Source: Acanthosepion lycidas (lineage: Eukaryota; Mollusca; Cephalopoda; Sepiida; Sepiidae). Taken from it: a DNA stretch of 64,000 nucleotides. The notes below the pieces were generated by a model. It was not told the origin of the DNA. It did not search any database and saw only the letters and a list, made by a program, of their open reading frames with translations. The position numbers were made by a program, and so were the translations under genes. Shown piece by piece: positions 43,037 to 53,559 of this stretch. The stretch is from assembly GCA_963932145.1 (NCBI GenBank), contig OZ010586.1, forward strand, positions 76,222,587 through 76,286,586. The letters run 5' to 3'. How positions within the stretch are numbered: the first letter of the stretch is position 1; every line of letters starts with the position of its first letter.

Positions 43037-43100
43037 TGTGGTAGAACAGAGTTTAGGAGAAATAACAAAAAGACGAAACTTATTAAGAGCTACAAGGTAC
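43037..43100 (+). mobile_element. L-B LINE tail fragment
   Basis: GGTAGAACAGAGTTTAGGAG and AAACTTATTAAGAGCTACAA match the L-B C-terminal end (EQSLGEITKR.NLLRATR) at 18820-18890 and 23680-23720. Confidence 0.6.
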
Positions 43101-43104
43101 ATAA

Positions 43105-44685
43105 AAGCAGTTCAATAACAGTTAACAAAAAAAAACAAAAAATCTCATAGTTTGACCAGCAATATGAAGCAATATTGGTCAGTGCACAAAATGCTACCCT
43201 TGTCTGAGCTTTTGTTAAATTGGTTCTCATTTTCATTGTACACGTTTCTTCATCAATTCACCCTCCTCCATAACACAGTCCCTTATGTCTTGTAGTTTTC
43301 ATTTCCATAATTAACAAACTGAATTCTCAGCTTGTGAGTGAGATTAATCACCAACATGAAGGATAATTTTCCTTCCGTTTCTTTCTCATCTTCAAGTTCT
43401 TCGACTTGATAATCAAATTATCTTTCAGCAATTTTCTTCTTCAGCAATTTGATACTTTTTTCCCCGGTAATTTGAAAGTTTGGTTGCATCCTATTCAATT
43501 AATTACAGATTTAATCAATGGCTTCTATGTTGCATTTGTTTAGTCTAAACAATGTAACTGAAAAATCAAATTATTTTTCAGGTGTTCATGCACATGGGGG
43601 TTGGGAGAAAAGGGTCAATTTGAAAAAAAAATGTTGGCAAGAAAGAAAAACATAATAATAATTTATTAATAAAAGTGTGACTTCAAAAAAGACAACCACT
43701 GAAATGGGAAAATGAATTTAAAGTGTCCTTGTATTTCTTTTGCTGTTTATTGCTGAATTTAGGAAATACCTGGAAAAGCAAAAACTTGTTTATTTTAGCA
43801 TTCCATAAAAAGACGTTTTAAGATTATGTTATTTTTAGTTCATGAGTGTATTTGTTCTGTGATTAGCGTTAATGTTTCTTGTTTGATATTACTGTGTTTT
43901 ATATCTCATTCAGCAGACAGCACTTTGTCAAATGTTATTATTGTTGTAACCTAGAAAGGGTTACTGAATGAGGAATAACCAAACTGGAGTTTCGAAATGA
44001 AATGGTAATCTTTATAACATCAGCAACTTACAATACTTGCCAGCCAGTGGTTTGAAGTAGCAAAAACCACTGCTTATGGTGGACTACTTAGACAGCATAT
44101 TACCCACCACTTACAATAGTGTCCAACGTATTTATGAGGATTGGGGTATACCGATTAGTGTTCATAGGTACAGTATATAACAATTATACAAGTCAAAGTT
44201 TTAATTCCTTCAGGACTTAGGCGAAAATGTCTCTCCACAGCTTCCTTTTCTTTATTATCTGTGAAATGCGACGCGTTCTTAGTAAAAATAAGGGAGTGGT
44301 TTCCTGTTGCTTTCTCCACGATTTGGAAATTCAGATTTTTCATTCTCTTAAACCAGCAAGTATGTATGAAATAGGGTAATTGAGTTTGCCTTTCTGTCAG
44401 GGCTTTCATTGCTGAGCAGTAAAAAGCACACTTAGCTTGAAAGTATCTTCCTCAATGTAAGTGAAATGTGGTTTGATCCCTGCTGAAATGCCCATTTTCT
44501 TTATTAAGATTTTCAGTTGCTCCAGTCAGTAGACGTCCACTTGGGTCATGGGCAATGATAGCTCTTCAAACTTCCAGTCACTTGTGGCCCTTAGCAGTTT
44601 TTCTGCCTTGCTAAGGCTGATGCTCCCCACAATTCTGTAATTGAATAACACAAGTTCATCAGGTAGATGGCTTGTTGCCTTGCCC
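43105..44685. other. Region without a recognisable feature
   Basis: About 1.6 kb. The minus open frame 44155-44409 (84 codons, containing RHFRLSPEGIKTLTCIIV) has no motif that I know. It is among the less compositionally biased frames in the window but cannot be supported as a gene. Confidence 0.4.
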
Positions 44686-44689
44686 TATC

Positions 44690-45215
44690 TCGATATGCCC
44701 TGTGGGATTAGGTTTTCCAAGCCCCCCTTCCAGTGTCCAATATATTATTGTTTCTTAAGCTGTCTCTTCCAAGAAATGGTTGTCTCTTCCTAATTCTGAA
44801 TATAAGAGTCTTTTTTTGCTGCCATTTCTTTAAAACTTCCTTGTTGCATACTTGCTTCATCCATGGAATTTTTTGTATCCTTCTGTATAACTGTATTTCT
44901 GTTGCCTCCAGTTTTCTAATCATCTGTAGGGAGATTGTCCAGCATTGACTGACATATAAGATGATAGATATCACATAGTAATCCAGCACACTTCCCTGTA
45001 TTATTATTTCTTAGTACCTTACTTAGCTTTTGGAATACATCTTGCACTTGTTCGGTGTATATTCAGATGTCAAACTTTCTGTCCTCTCTTAGAACACTTA
45101 CCAGATATTTCAACTTCTGTACTTGCTTGATATTGATCTCTCCAATTTGTAACTCAAATCTTGGACTTTGTCTCTTTCTGATGACCATAATTTCTGTCTT
45201 CTTGCAATTGATGAT
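44690..45215 (-). mobile_element. L-B LINE, C-terminal half
   Basis: Minus-strand frame 44708-44989 reads YYVISIILYVSQCWTISLQM, IRKLEATEIQLYRRIQKIPW, MKQVCNKEVLKKWQQKKT, LIFRIRKRQPFLGR. Upstream (to 45215) come LKVSGKCSKRGQKV-like and QVQKLKYLV-like pieces, then the KKTEIMVIRKRQSPRFEL-like region. This is one of the better-preserved L-B C-termini. Confidence 0.8.
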
Positions 45216-45216
45216 T

Positions 45217-45340
45217 GATTAGGTACACAAGAATGGAAAAGGGGTTAAGACAAGGGTGTATCTCTCCACAGATTTTTTAACCTCTACTCATTTAAAAGTT
45301 GAATAAATCTGGAGAGAAGATGCACCAGTGTCTTACATCA
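45217..45340 (+). mobile_element. Inverted L-B segment
   Basis: A plus-strand stretch (GTQEWKRG*DKGVSLHRFFN then LYSFKS) lies inside an otherwise minus-strand L-B copy. Its left edge AGGTACACAAGAATGGAAAA is the near-complement of CTTTTCTATTTTTGTGTACC at 45343-45363, so the same short sequence bounds the inversion in both orientations. Confidence 0.65.
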
Positions 45341-45670
45341 CTTTTCTATTTTTGTGTACCTACTCAATTCATTTTCTATATATATGCAAGAAGTTTGCCC
45401 CCAGGATAAGTTCTGGGTTATTCCAACTTCCTTTCCAAACAGATCTAGTTTTTCTAGCAGCTTAAACAAATCCTTGTGCCATACCATGTCAAATACTTTT
45501 TCATAATCTATAAAACATAATTACACAGACTTTTGCATTTGTATTGCTCACTCTGATATCATTCTAATTTTGAATATCACATTTTTGTTCCATTGTTCTT
45601 AATAAAGCCACTCTGTCATCCTATTTCAGATCGAATTCTACTTCATGCTTTATTCATTCAACTTCCCATC
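45341..45670 (-). mobile_element. L-B LINE, RT palm part upstream of the inversion
   Basis: Minus-strand RT: the complement of CTTTTTCATAATCTATAAAA encodes FIDYEKVF (motif A). It is followed downstream by MVWHKDLFKLLEKLDLFGKE and an NPELILGANFLHIYRK-like piece. Together with 44690-45215 it covers most of the L-B RT apart from the YADD box. Confidence 0.7.
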
Positions 45671-45674
45671 GTTA

Positions 45675-46110
45675 CTTTCGTTAAAAGGGTGATTAAAATG
45701 ATTTTTCACCTGGTTTCTTAGATAATGTTAAAAAGTTGGATTTACTGATGTCCTCCAGTATCTCCCCACTATTGTATATTTTGTTTATTACTTCTGTTAT
45801 CTTGTTGATGATAAAAATTACCTAAGGCTGAGAGCATTTCTGTTACAATTCCATTTGGCTATATTGCTTTGAGTCATTATATAAACTGTTTAAAAAATAG
45901 AGATGTCTACTCAAACAACTGTATCCCCAAAATATAGCATTTATAGTAAAAGCATAAAACGCTTAAACATTGCATGCCAGAAAAAGAATAAGTCTGTCTC
46001 ACAAATGTGATTAAAATCATTTTTACTTATGTGCCGAGACACTTTCGTTTTAATGACACTTTTGTTTTAATGGGGAACCTCTGAAGAGGTTTTGTACGCT
46101 TTTTTAAGCT
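45675..46110. other. Spacer without a recognisable feature
   Basis: No supported frame or repeat. Confidence 0.45.
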
Positions 46111-46114
46111 AATT

Positions 46115-46710
46115 TACAAAGAACTATTAGAACTTCTAGGTAACCTTGACATAAGTGTGAAAGATATTAGAATAATCCTGCACCTATACTGGCAGCAAGC
46201 CACCTGTATACGGACAGAAAATGAAGTCAGTAAATATGCAAAAATAGAAAGGGGTATAAGACAAGGATGTGTCTTTTCACCGTACATATACTGTAAAGGG
46301 GATTCTGAGAGAATTAGAAATCCTCCTCATTATTAGCAGCCACAATCTTGCACCATAAGATATGCAGATGATACAGTGTTGATAGCAGACATGGAAAGGA
46401 AACTATAAGAATACCTACAGAAGATATTAAATGAAAACAGGAAGAAAGGATTAAACATCAATTTCAAGAAGATAGAATGCATGGTTGTTAACAAAAGAAG
46501 CAGCACAACAGGAAAATGACAAATTCGAGATACCAAAATCAAACAAATACAACAATTTAAGTATCTGGGAACAGAAAGTGCGATACGGAAATCTGAAGGT
46601 ACATTGGGATAGTAAAAGATACCTTCCAAAAGTTAAGCAAAGTATTAAGAAACAGGAAAATTTCATTAGAAACAAAGAAAAGAGTACTGAACTGGTTAGA
46701 AAGCAGTGAA
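46115..46710 (+). mobile_element. L-B LINE, RT palm to thumb, with intact YADD
   Basis: Plus-strand L-B: YKELLELLGNLDISVKDIRI, TCIRTENEVSKYAKIERGIR, QGCVFSPY, then IRYADDTVLIADMERKL with the catalytic YADD at 46361-46372. It goes on to KKGLNINFKKIECMVVNKRS, QQFKYLGTESAIRKS, and SLETKKRVLNWLESSE in another frame. It ends abruptly at about 46710 without the C-terminus. Overlapping minus frames are complements. Confidence 0.85.
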
Positions 46711-46861
46711 ATTTTGCTCAAAGCTTCACTCTTCATGGATTGGTCCTTATACATATCTAAGACCCAATGCTAAATTTGAAGCTGACAGGTCAAGGTTTAG
46801 TCTGCAACATTTGCAACTGAAATTTAAAAATTTACTTATGTTGTGTTGGTGCAGGGTAATG

Positions 46862-47229
46862 TACAGGGTTGTCCAAAAATCTTGTCATCCCCACATGATA
46901 TAATTTTCTATTTCAACACTCTGTCAGGAATTATCAAGGATAAAGTTTCAAATGAATGATACCAGAATACCCATCAGTTGAAGGATACTGTTCAGATAGC
47001 CTTTGCAACAATCAACAAAGCAGAGCTTCATAAAATATCACACAGGACATAGCGTCATATTATTTTGTGCCACAAAAATGATGGTGGTCATACAGACCTA
47101 CTCAATGTATGACAGTGTCAATGAAAGTGAATAAACTGAATCCAGTAAATGTGCTTTGTATTACTGTATTACTTGTTCTAATCTCATTACTTTTTGGTAT
47201 AGATGACAAGACTTTCGGACCACCTTGTA
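46862..47229 (+). mobile_element. Internally deleted Tc1/mariner element, 364 bp, both TIRs present
   Basis: Termini at 46864 and 47227: left CAGGGTTGTCCAAAAATCTT plus GTCATC, right (inwards) CAAGGTGGTCCGAAAGTCTT plus GTCATC. They match over 26 bp with about five differences, and both are flanked by TA. The interior keeps only the last third of a transposase frame: IAFATINKAELHKISHRT*R then HIILCHKNDGGHTDLLNV, stopping at 47110. The II..NDGGHT.-type ending is common at the C-terminus of mariner-type transposases. About 115 bp of 3' UTR follow before the right TIR. The catalytic domain is lost, so it is non-autonomous. Confidence 0.8.
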
Positions 47230-47389
47230 CATTGTACAATGTTTATATTCACTTTTGTTCATTCACTAACTCTTTCTCTTTTCTTATCATGTTAACTGAT
47301 CAATTTGCTATTGTGATGGCTACTGTATTAACGAGAGCAGCCACAGATCATATATTGTTTAGCTCTGCAAGTGTTCTTCCAATGGACAA

Positions 47390-49415
47390 ACTTCCCTGGA
47401 AAGAACTGCTGGCAATAAAAATGCAGGAAAGGAAAGTTTGCAGATGTCTCCACCATTATGAAAATGGCTGCCCAGGATTGCTCCAAAATATGATAAAAAG
47501 CAATTGGAAATAAACTGTCCCACTTCGTAACCAGAAAACTATTGAGGAAAGGTTGAGAAAAGTGTACAGTGGAGGATTTGAAGTTAATAAGAACAAGAAT
47601 ATGGGTAAAAAAAGCTGCATTTCAGGAAGAAATGAAGGTGTTGTTTGATATCTGTTAATGTCCTTCTATCTCCCATCAGAATGTGAAGTGCAAAGTTAAG
47701 AAGGGTAAAGGATATCACGTTGCCTGTAATTGTGATATAAAAGTTCCTAAATAAGAGGTGCAGTTCCTCTTTGGCCAGTGAAATGATAGGAAGATGAAGA
47801 TTGCAAGGATTGACATGAAAGTGATGAGGATGTGGGGCAGAATGACACTAAGAGAGAAGCATGATGCAGACAGAGCCAGCTGACAGTTTGAACAAAGACA
47901 AAGATCTAGTAGCTGGATATATTCCTTATGTTGAATATAATTCAGATGATTCAAGAGATATCCCTCTTTTAATACTGATACTGATTTTGTCCCCAATCCA
48001 AAAGCTCATAATACAGGACAAGACTCCCCACACTGGCTGCTGCTTGTGACTAATACTTGATTAGTGATTATGCTGGCACTGTAATTGCTACTGCTGCCTT
48101 AACTTACTATGGCATCATCACAAAGGATGGCAAGAGTCAAGTTACTGAACCACATAAACTACAAGATGCAAGACAAAAATACCAATAGAAGAGGCAAGAA
48201 ATTTGGATGGATAGTTTTGAAAATATGGAGTCACTGTATTTTGATGGTAAGAAGGCTGCCACTTGTTTGATTATAAAGAGTGAAAAGACTAATAAATGGA
48301 GTTCAAAAATAATGGTGCCAAATCATTATGTCATCATGGTTGAGCCTGGCAATGAATATCTGACACATGTGACTCCCAAGACTGGACACAGAAAGCAGGT
48401 TGCCAAAACTATTCATGAATGTCTGGTGGAGAAAAATCTAACCCAGCAGACCAGCATATATGTTGGCAGTGAGGGAACAAATCTAAATGTAGTATCAGAA
48501 AATGGAGCCATTCCTTATCTTGAAAAGTTACAAACTCCATTATTTCATCTGTCAGCTTCACAGAAATGAAATGCCTTTCCACGCTGTTTTCTGTCACTAT
48601 GATGGTCCTGAGCATTGGCATGGTCCCATTTGAAAGCAGATCAAGGAGCATATGTTTGAGCTGCCAGTCAGTTTCACTGAATGCAGAAGTGAATAAAGAG
48701 CTGTCCCGGATCAGAAATAACTGAATAAGATTTGTAAAGGAGTTATTACAGGTGTTGTTGATGATCACTTGGTTGCTATTGAACTAAGCCCTCCCTGCAT
48801 GTCAAGGTGGAATATTTTATAAAGTAGAATCCTCAGGCTTTAGGCAGCAACTTCAAGACCCAGCCACAAGTCTGAAAAGAATCATCATTACAACTATAAA
48901 TTTCAGTGCTTCAATATGGTTTTACATCAAGATGTACCTTTATGTAACACAAGGCTCAATGAACGTATCCAAATCACTGCTATGTATGAAAAACCTAAAT
49001 AGTAAAAAAAAAGATGATAGTAAAGAAGACTGTCCAGAGAAAAGCATACTTCATCCACATGGATCAACTTCTTGGTATGTGTGCAAATGAGAACGTGACA
49101 GTTAAAGAAAAAGCTGTCTCAATGAGAAGAAAAATTAGAAAGGAGAATCAGCAGGTGGAAGTATGCACTGACAGATCTGATGAGAAGAAAGATGATTCTG
49201 CTGCTTCTGTTGACGAGGATTTGTTAAAGTACACTAATGATGTGGAGGATAGTGAAGATGGGAATATAGTCAATATGAGAAAATTGATGACTCCCAAACT
49301 AAAGTGAAAGGCAAAAACTATCATTCCATGCTTAACCAGATGAATGAACACAAGACTGAGTCTCCTTACATTGCTTCTCTATCAGATCAACAGGTTAATG
49401 ACATTCTTGAGATAT
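47390..49415 (+). pseudogene. Decayed copy of an uncharacterised, apparently dispersed coding element
   Basis: A roughly 2-kb plus-strand coding relic that changes frame many times. Pieces in order: LPWKELLAIKMQERKVCRCL (47390); AFQEEMKVLFDI, then VKKGKGYHVACNCDIKVPK*, then EVQFLFGQ*NDRKMKIARID (47615-47815); ATAALTYYGIITKDGKSQVT (48090); a 120-codon open frame 48207-48569 with MDSFENMESLYFDGKKAATC, NHYVIMVEPGNEYLTHVTPK and IYVGSEGTNLNVVSENGAIP; after a frameshift LHRNEMPFHAVFCHYDGPEH; VVDDHLVAIELSPPCMSRWN; and at 49014-49307 an acidic stretch, then PKLKVKGKNYHSMLNQMN (49290-49345). The CDG/GS-E-G-T..N..NGAI pattern and the cysteine pair CxC recall a protein group that I remember as recurrent in invertebrate genomes. 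I cannot name its function. The lack of introns over 2 kb suggests a mobile or retroposed origin. Confidence 0.5.
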
Positions 49416-49496
49416 CTTTTATCCCTTTTTGGCTGGCTATGTACAGTTTGGCTCAAACGGCCAAACAGTACGTAGGCAGCCAAAAAGGGATAAAAG
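49416..49496. repeat. 81-bp hairpin, 37-bp arms
   Basis: CTTTTATCCCTTTTTGGCTG begins the left arm (49416-49452). The right arm (49460-49496) is its reverse complement with three mismatches; the outermost 20 bp pair perfectly, and the loop is TCAAACG. It lies inside or directly after the C-terminal end of the decayed element. It could be a MITE, but I see no convincing target duplication (flanks GATAT and TGATG). Confidence 0.85.
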
Positions 49497-49559
49497 TGAT
49501 GACTGAATTTCAGCATGTAAATAAAAAAAAATGTGTTTTTTCACAGCTCCCTAGAACTG

Positions 49560-49985
49560 GTACAAAATATCTGTCCTCCTATATAGCAGTGCATGCTGGA
49601 TAATCTCCTCAAACATTTAGCAGAGACTTGGATCAACAGAAATGTGGTTCTACAGAATGACACTAAGAATACAATGGACTGAACTTGTGAGCAACAATGG
49701 CATTTTAGAGAAAATACAAAGGACACTTACACTTAACATTAGAAAGATATAGTTGAAATTTTTAGGGCACATAATGAGGAAATGGGGCTTGGAAAATGTG
49801 ATACAAACAGGGCAGATTAAAGGCAAGAGAGACAAAGGGAAACAACCTTTAACCTATCTACCATGCTTGAATAAATGGATGGCAGTTTTTAGGAGAGAAC
49901 AATAAACCAGAATTTATTAAGTGTTACTGGAGGACAGAAAATTATGGAGGGCTATGATCGCCAATGTCCTGAGAATACTATGGTC
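49560..49985 (+). mobile_element. L-B LINE C-terminus and 3' end
   Basis: Order: KYLSSYIAVHAG (CWTI region), MWFYRMTLRIQWTELVSN, ILEKIQRTLTLNIRKI, LKFLGHIMRKWGLENVIQTG, KGNNL then YLPCLNKWM, then KLWRAMIANVLRI. Stops and frameshifts are frequent. It ends at the usual L-B 3' boundary near the CCTGAGAATACTATGG equivalent. Confidence 0.75.
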
Positions 49986-49989
49986 AGAT

Positions 49990-50905
49990 TCTTCTTGAAC
50001 TTGTCCATTTCTGAGCTTAAATCTAAACTTTTCTGTTTAATCACTTCAAAAAGTGCAATGGCTGAGGAACTGAGATTATAAAATCCAAGATGACAGCAAC
50101 TCTATGATAGTGATAATTCCTCATCTCAACTCAGAAATTTAGAAAGAAGCAAAGATTAAATTTTTTATAGACTAACACTGAATTGTTTATCATTAATATA
50201 CATTACTTGCTTCAAGAGATTATAAAAGCCAAGATGAGGAAAATAGTTCAAATGAATCAATGTATAATAATGATAATTCTTCATCTTGGAAATTCAGAAA
50301 GAAGTAATAATTGAATTTTGTAAAGAAAGCATTGGAATGACAATCATTACTATAGATTAATCTCTTCAGTAGATATTATTTCTGCAATCTTGTACACTAG
50401 TCTTTAACCCACTAATGGCCGCCATAAAATTATTTGTGGTATATGTGTGTCAGGGAGAGTTAGTTTTGATTTACTGGAAACTTTGGAATAAAAAGAACTG
50501 ATTTAAGGGTATAAATAAAATAAATAATATATATTTTTGTTTATTTGTTTCAGAATGAGTCCTTTGGTATCCAATGTAGCAAAACGTTCATTTATAAGGT
50601 GGATATTTGTCGCAGTCTGGAGAAATGTCTGTTTTAGTACAGTAGTAGTAGTTTCAGGGTCAGACCTTGCTCATAGTAGTAGTCATCTACGTCAGTGTCA
50701 ATCTATTGTGTTTTTCTCACCCTAAGAAGTGCAGAACACATTATTGGAAAATGACCTCTTAACTACTTCATGTGTCATGCATGGCTGGTTTCTTTGATAG
50801 TCATGTTCTTTTGTTCCATGGTTTTTTCTTGCCATCCCTTCTCTTCATCGAGCTCAAAGGTGTAAGCTTATATCATTTTCAAAGGCTCTGGTGTGAACAT
50901 TGGTT
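49990..50905. other. Region without a recognisable feature
   Basis: AGATTATAAAA.CCAAGATGA and the following GATAATTCCTCATCT stretch occur twice (50070-50170 and 50218-50310), a loose tandem duplication of about 150 bp. The 62-codon plus frame at 50537-50725 is unsupported. Confidence 0.45.
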
Positions 50906-50965
50906 AAAAATTAATACAAAGAGACTTTTGATATTAATCAAAAGTCTCCTTGTGTTAATTTTTTT
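50904..50965. repeat. Hairpin with 22-bp arms
   Basis: Core TTAATACAAAGAGACTTTTG at 50911 pairs with its complement ending at 50958. There are two mismatches and the loop is ATTA. AT pairing extends it slightly on both sides. Confidence 0.75.
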
Positions 50966-51192
50966 GATTGTTCATAATTATTTTATTTTCCATTTTATCT
51001 TTCTTTTTCATTTCTTTTTATAATGGAAGTATGTATGGAGCTGCCCTGATTTTTATTAGTTTTCAGTCACAAATTGGTAGACTCTGGTCCGATAAAATTC
51101 CATCATTTTTCAGCTGGATTCAGTCTTTTCTCTTTTCATTTAAGGATTGCATTCTTGTTAGCAGAGAGAGAAGTATATAGAGAGAAGGAGAA

Positions 51193-51195
<3 letters not shown>

Positions 51196-51270
<75 letters not shown>
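51196..51270. repeat. (TA)n(GA)n microsatellite
   Basis: TA units to 51239, then about 15 GA units. The IYIYIY/RERERE translation is an artefact. Confidence 0.97.
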
Positions 51271-51274
<4 letters not shown>

Positions 51275-51479
51275 AGAAAGAAATAAGCCTTATTTTTATT
51301 TGAATACTTTTTATTTTTGCTTATATATTTTATTTTTATATAGTATTACTGAGCATTGTCCTGTGATCAGCTTCATTTCGTATGTGACCATTTCTTACTC
51401 AATTAACATAATTCAACCATCATAGTTCTTGCTAAGAGAGGAGGTGATATAAGTTGAGGAATCCTATTCTTAATTTTAG

Positions 51480-52005
51480 CTTTCTAAAGAATATTCTATT
51501 AATTATAGGTTTCTAATAATCTGGTCTTAATTATGGTTTTATACAAATGTGATCTTAATTATAGTTTTTAAAAATCTGGAATTAATTTCTAAAAAATTTC
51601 ATCATTAATTATAGGCTTTTTAAAAAATCCAGTACTAATTCTAGGTTTTCCAAATAGACCAATATTAATTGTTGGTTTCTCAAATAAATCTAGTATTAAT
51701 TAAAGGTTTCTAAAAGAATTCAGTATTAATTATAGGTTAAAAAAATCCAATATTAATTATGGGCTATAAAAACTTTAATATTAATTATAGGTTTATAAAA
51801 AAAACAAAATTATTTACAGATTTATAAAAAAAAATTAATTATAGATTTATATAAAAATACAATATTAATTTATAAGTTTTTAAAAATCTGGTATTAATTA
51901 TAGTTTTATTAAAAAAATAATATTGCTTATAGGTTTATAAAAAAAAAACAAAATGAATTATAGAATTATATTAAAAATTTATAAAAATTTGAAATTAATT
52001 ATGTT
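51480..52005. repeat. AT-rich minisatellite, period about 30 bp
   Basis: About 17 degenerate units of the type ATTAATTATAGGTTTCTAAA plus AAATC.AGT. Unit length varies from about 26 to 36 bp. Early units keep GGTTTCTAA; later units drift to GGTTTATAAAAAAAA. Confidence 0.85.
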
Positions 52006-52009
52006 TCTC

Positions 52010-52695
52010 CTTATAACCCATTATTACTCAGAATTCCCAACATGTGATGGTAGGCAAGATGGATTAAAATATCATCAACTACAATAAGTGTAGTCCTTTA
52101 ATTTAGATGTAGTTGTAGAGCTATTGAAACTAATTCCCTTTGTCAAGTGATTCCTTGATTTTGGAATGAATAATCTTTGAAACATAATAGGATTACAAGA
52201 AGTATTTTTGCGTAAGTTGTCTGGTTGAAAGGACACTGGGAAATGACACACTTTTATATTTTGTTTTCTTTAATGTGGGATTTCAGTTTTTTTAATTCAA
52301 TTTAGTTTTTTTTTCACATTATGAAAATGTGGAAACTCATTTTTGTAGATGGAATATTTTAAGTGTCATTAATCTATTGGTTTTTGAATCAACTAAAAGA
52401 TATTTTTATTTCAATGAATTATGTTCTGAAAATGATAGCCAGGAAAACCTCAATAAAACCATAATGTGCCAAAGACACTTTTGAAAATAAGATGTTTTTT
52501 CTTGTGCTTTGTGTTTTAATGTCATTAATGTTTAATGTGCACTCATTCTCTTTTATTTTATGGACTTCTTGTCTGATAATGTTTCCTAATAAATAGACAA
52601 TCCTTTTGAACTGCAAGCTCATTCAATGCCAATTTGTATCACGCTACACAAAAGCAACCCAAATTTTAAAAAAATCTCAAAATCTAGTCTTGACT
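52010..52695. other. AT-rich spacer
   Basis: No supported feature. The minus frame at 52419-52622 has no motif. Confidence 0.5.
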
Positions 52696-52699
52696 ATGT

Positions 52700-52915
52700 G
52701 TCTAGTTAATGGTTCAGGATGATAAATTGGTGAACTGAGTTTTAATTCCAGTCAAATTCATTATATTCACTTTTGCACAATACAAATCTATCTCTTCTCA
52801 CCCCAGCTATGGGTTAAATAGTAGAGCAGACTGAGCGTTTCAGCCTTGGTTGGCAATTAGTCTAGGAAAAAGACAACTCTGAATTCAAAAACCCCTGATT
52901 TATGACACTGGTTAG
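52700..52915 (+). mobile_element. S1 SINE copy
   Basis: Head with TTAATTCCAGTCAAATTCAT (box B side), then TTCACTTTTGCACAATACAA, CACCCCAGCTATGGGTTAAA, TAGTAGAGCAGACTGAGC, TTGGCAATTAGTCTAGGAAA. It lacks the CTTGGGAAAGGTATGAATCC block of other copies, about 25 bp. Confidence 0.75.
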
Positions 52916-53139
52916 CATGAAAACACATGGTCATCTAAGGGTAAGAAAACCTTGACAGAAAACCAACTCTTTCGCTGGGTAGAGTGGTTAGATGTGAAAA
53001 GAATCACCATGCTCTGTGGAACAATTCAATTACAGAAACCTCACCAGAGACCTTATATGACCCAATGCACCAGGTAGATAAGAAATTTCCATCTTAGTAT
53101 ATTTACCAAAAAGTTATTTTTTTAAAAAAAACACCAATA

Positions 53140-53490
53140 ATCTCTAGATATACAGCAGGAGCACCAAACCAGATGTGTCAACAGGATTCAATGAATGCTG
53201 AAAATCGAGGCAACAAATGTACTTCTACAGAAGGTTGCTGAAAACGTGATAGACAGATCAGGCAAGCAACAAGGAAGTTTTAAGAAGAATGAAAACAAAA
53301 AGCACACCTATACTTAGAAAGAAATAGTTTCAATTTCTAGAGGACTTTGAAAATTTGACACTCAAAGGATATATTGAAGTTAAGTGAGTAACCTACTTAA
53401 AAAGCTCATATTAATGGAGAGCAGAACAGGATGTGAGATAGATATTAAAAAAAAAGAAGAAACATTGCTCAGAACTACAATGGATAGGAG
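53140..53490 (+). mobile_element. L-B LINE relic with a short L-A scrap at its left edge
   Basis: 53140-53180 is antisense L-A (GGAGCACCAAACCAGATGTG, as at 42560). From 53205 on it is L-B: a MLKIEATNVLLQKVAENVI-like stretch, LRRMKTKSTPILRKK, a SISRGL-like piece, ENLTLKGYIEV, then an RTTMDR end. Heavily decayed. Confidence 0.5.
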
Positions 53491-53559
53491 CTTTTTTTTT
53501 AATCTAAATGATTTAAAAATCATAGTTCTTTCTTAAATGCAAAACAGATGTTTGATTTA

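Noticed and set aside
44155..44409. 84-codon minus frame as a gene
   Set aside because: Less biased composition than most, but no homologue or motif comes to mind and there is no neighbouring coding context.
47109..47513. 134-codon plus frame 47109-47513 as an independent membrane protein
   Set aside because: Its first part is the 3' UTR and right TIR of the deleted mariner element, and its last part belongs to the decayed element starting near 47390. The hydrophobic stretch is accidental.
51074..51286. Protein with IYIYIY and RERERE runs
   Set aside because: Translation of (TA)n and (GA)n microsatellites. The same applies to frames at 3740, 15272, 21449, 26551 and 62115.
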